Source: JBILVQ01 sp044370375
GTDB lineage: Bacteria > Bacteroidota > Bacteroidia > UBA4408
Direction of reading: 5' to 3'
Assembly (NCBI GenBank): GCA_044370375.1
Contig: JBILVQ010000158.1
Coordinates: forward strand, 1-7,030
Length of the DNA stretch: 7,030 nucleotides
The position numbers and the translations under genes are program-made. The notes beneath the pieces are model-generated. The model made no database searches and was not told the origin of the DNA. It was given only the letters and a program-made list of their open reading frames with translations. This document shows positions 6,601-7,030 of this stretch, piece by piece. Every line of letters begins with the position of its first letter. Position 1 is the first letter of the stretch.

Positions 6601-7030
6601 GTTCAGTACCACAATAGAGCACAGTGGGTTGCCCTTCACATTGATCGAGCGAATAAACATTGGTTTGTTCGTTGGCGGGCGTATTGTTGTTGGTATAAAC
6701 CTGATAAGGCCCAACGGGCGACCAAAGGGGCAACATTCTAGCATTGTTTGCCGAAGAAAAATTATTTCTCTTCAGTTGATACTCATTGTCAAGGTTTAGC
6801 TGCTCTTGTAAACTGAGCGGAAGCACAAAACCATTGGCATCTATTTGGTTGGCAATAGCCTTGCGCCAACGTTTATAGTATTGTGTATGAAAAGATTTTT
6901 CAAACTTTTGTGTTGCGAAATAAGCTTTATACAAACTTTCTACCCTAAAAACATTGGGATGTTCGGCATACATTTCCTTCGCCCATTCGGGTGCCTGCTG
7001 AATCTCATAAGCAGAAGGTTTCTGCAGCGC
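3641..7030 (-). CDS. Large T9SS-secreted Asp-box beta-propeller protein with PKD and MAM-like domains, 5' partial
   Basis: The frame is open from the right edge to TGA at 3643-3641. The Met at 6973-6971 is preceded by 19 more in-frame residues (ending PEWAKE), so the start and signal peptide lie beyond 7030. Numbering from that Met: a helical lead with YYKRWRKA (32-39), typical before such propellers; nine Asp boxes (S-x-D-x-G-x-x-W/F type) at 130-138, 174-182, 216-224, 261-269, 321-329, 384-392, 564-572, 615-623 and 663-671; a PKD domain (about 771-848, with WQWTF and GTYQAILQV); a MAM-like or choice-of-anchor-J jelly-roll (about 855-1020, with EGFENGFPP and IYVDNINL); and a type A T9SS domain (about 1034-1110, FEVFPNP to LMVR). 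It should be exported to the cell surface or medium. Propellers of this VPS10/sialidase-like kind bind or hydrolyse glycans or act as binding scaffolds; no sialidase catalytic set is evident. Family architecture is firm, the ligand unknown. Confidence 0.92.
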   Translation of the reverse strand, partial: ALQKPSAYEIQQAPEWAKEMYAEHPNVFRVESLYKAYFATQKFEKSFHTQYYKRWRKAIANQIDANGFVLPLSLQEQLNLDNEYQLKRNNFSSANNARMLPLWSPVGPYQVYTNNNTPANEQTNVYSLDQCEGQPTVLYCGTEPGEIYKSINAGISWDCVSLNENFNAGITAIEVDPVNQDIVFAGGGNFVKRSTDGGQSWSNVLTAGGLNPNEILINNGNQQIVLVAGEGGLYRSTDGGSTFTQLFNHRSFDVKLNAANNNIVYLVKDNPNLEICEFFKSTDAGATWILQNNGWYASTDPNRYDGGARIGVTPADPNRIYAYLIGEAKANDYGYIGVYRSDDGANSWTLPNGPSGGPYTSTHLNLAYGNPGWTYHQGFYNCGIMVSATDADKILVGGLNLWRSGDGAQNFDPVAGYVSGGNLNMHVDMQDLRRVGNNYWVSTDGGIYTSPDFFDTSAVHRNAGIRGSDYWGFGSGWNHDILVGGLYHNGNIVYHENYGAGNFLSVGGGEAPTGYVNPGNNAKTYFSDIGGRFIPNTITGNIGYFQVGMSPNETYYSAESSEMEFHPDCYNIVFLGNENKLWKSTDGGSSYDLLHTFGNNTADQVKYIEISRSNPQVMYLNQQPSAGGPGTLWKSMDGGLTWNTLSIPAGNSRRMLLALDPVNENILWMAYPDVSNGAKIFKTSNGGTTWTNLSTNVLNGENANSLSCIPNTDGGIYFCSNRTVFYRNNSMPDWQLVNDQLPAYFNCNIAKPFFRDGKMRIASYGKGIWESALYDQPSAPVAKIMVDKLTQQVICATDSFYFEDYSVLNHQNAAWQWTFANGSPASSTQRNPAVYYGSPGTYQAILQVTDGNGQTDADTLQVNVVAVAPLTTLQEGFENGFPPPAVSIENPQNDGQWQLNSSVGGFGNSSQCSFFNNFDFDSQGNWDDFRVSLNFSNPPSSLLTFDVAHATYGGQYTDTLEILASTDCGATFSTLYKKWGSTLATAPNNSNYFTPTATEWRTDTLDLSAYLGAAHLVVAFRNHGLWGNNIYVDNINLLNTISVFEEQPSATDFEVFPNPVSHCDPIQIQNKNNERVVVTLYNAKGKVVMREVINSSSVISLEPYALAAGQYVMNLTGETRMKNFKLMVR
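5268..6449. repeat. Recurrent 12-mer from Asp-box codons
   Basis: The + strand 12-mer CCaCCATCGGTA or CCtCCATCGGTA occurs at 5268-5279, 5694-5705, 6312-6323 and 6438-6449. Each copy is the reverse complement of codons for STDGG in the propeller protein. The copies reflect the repeated Asp-box motif with shared codon choice rather than a mobile or regulatory repeat, but they are short sites of near-identity that could allow recombination between blades. Confidence 0.6.

Noticed and set aside
4298..6744. Many open frames of 60-136 codons on both strands across the large minus-strand gene
   Set aside because: They lie fully within a continuous 1,110+ codon frame with clear domains; their translations are low-complexity Ile/Arg/Thr-rich shadows with no family pattern.
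6971..6973. Met codon as the start of the large secreted protein
   Set aside because: The frame stays open for 19 more residues to the window edge, and no signal peptide follows this Met although the T9SS domain requires one.
1..7030. CRISPR arrays, tRNA or rRNA genes, insertion sequences
   Set aside because: No regularly spaced repeats, RNA-gene signatures, transposase motifs or flanking target duplications were seen on either strand.

Overview
The window reads as chromosomal DNA from a Bacteroidota species, probably a free-living Chitinophagales, Saprospiria or Flavobacteriia relative. Two proteins end in type IX secretion (T9SS) type A sorting domains (one at each end of the window). The third gene is a Bacteroidota-style 37-kDa nucleoid-associated protein. 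Starts generally lack a strong Shine-Dalgarno and sit behind A-rich leaders, and the only convincing promoter follows the Bacteroidota pattern TTG-N(17-23)-TAnnTTTG.

Left part, + strand (1-1298): the tail of a secreted T9SS protein is followed 7 bases later by a di-heme MauG/cytochrome c peroxidase-family lipoprotein, almost certainly in the same operon. By eye the heme protein has MauG-like features: a Tyr where peroxidases use a Met heme ligand, no second His ligand on the peroxidatic heme, and the Gln/Glu active-site pair. It appears to lack the Trp that normally sits between the two hemes. The 62 bases after it (1299-1360) hold no recognisable terminator or consensus promoter.

Middle, + strand (1361-3474): a nucleoid-associated protein (NA37/NdpA family) stands alone. 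A 141-base control region follows, with a consensus promoter, a palindrome and a small hairpin that includes the ribosome binding site. It drives a two-gene toxin-antitoxin-like operon: a short DUF6922-type protein and an AbiEii-type nucleotidyltransferase, overlapping by 37 bases. The nucleotidyltransferase keeps GGT...DxD but departs from the family in the motif around the conserved lysine.

The convergent gap (3475-3640) holds an 8-bp-stem inverted repeat, an 11-base A tract and a possible 52-residue minus-strand ORF of unknown status.

Right part, - strand (3641-7030): one very large secreted protein, cut by the right window edge. It has a helical N-terminal region, an Asp-box (BNR/VPS10-like) beta-propeller region with nine recognisable boxes, a PKD domain, a MAM-like jelly-roll and a T9SS sorting domain. 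Its true start and signal peptide are outside the window.

The strongest candidates for something unusual are the MauG-like enzyme paired with a T9SS-exported neighbour (a possible maturase/substrate pair) and the DUF6922-AbiEii operon with its altered catalytic motif. Neither is proven novel by the sequence alone.
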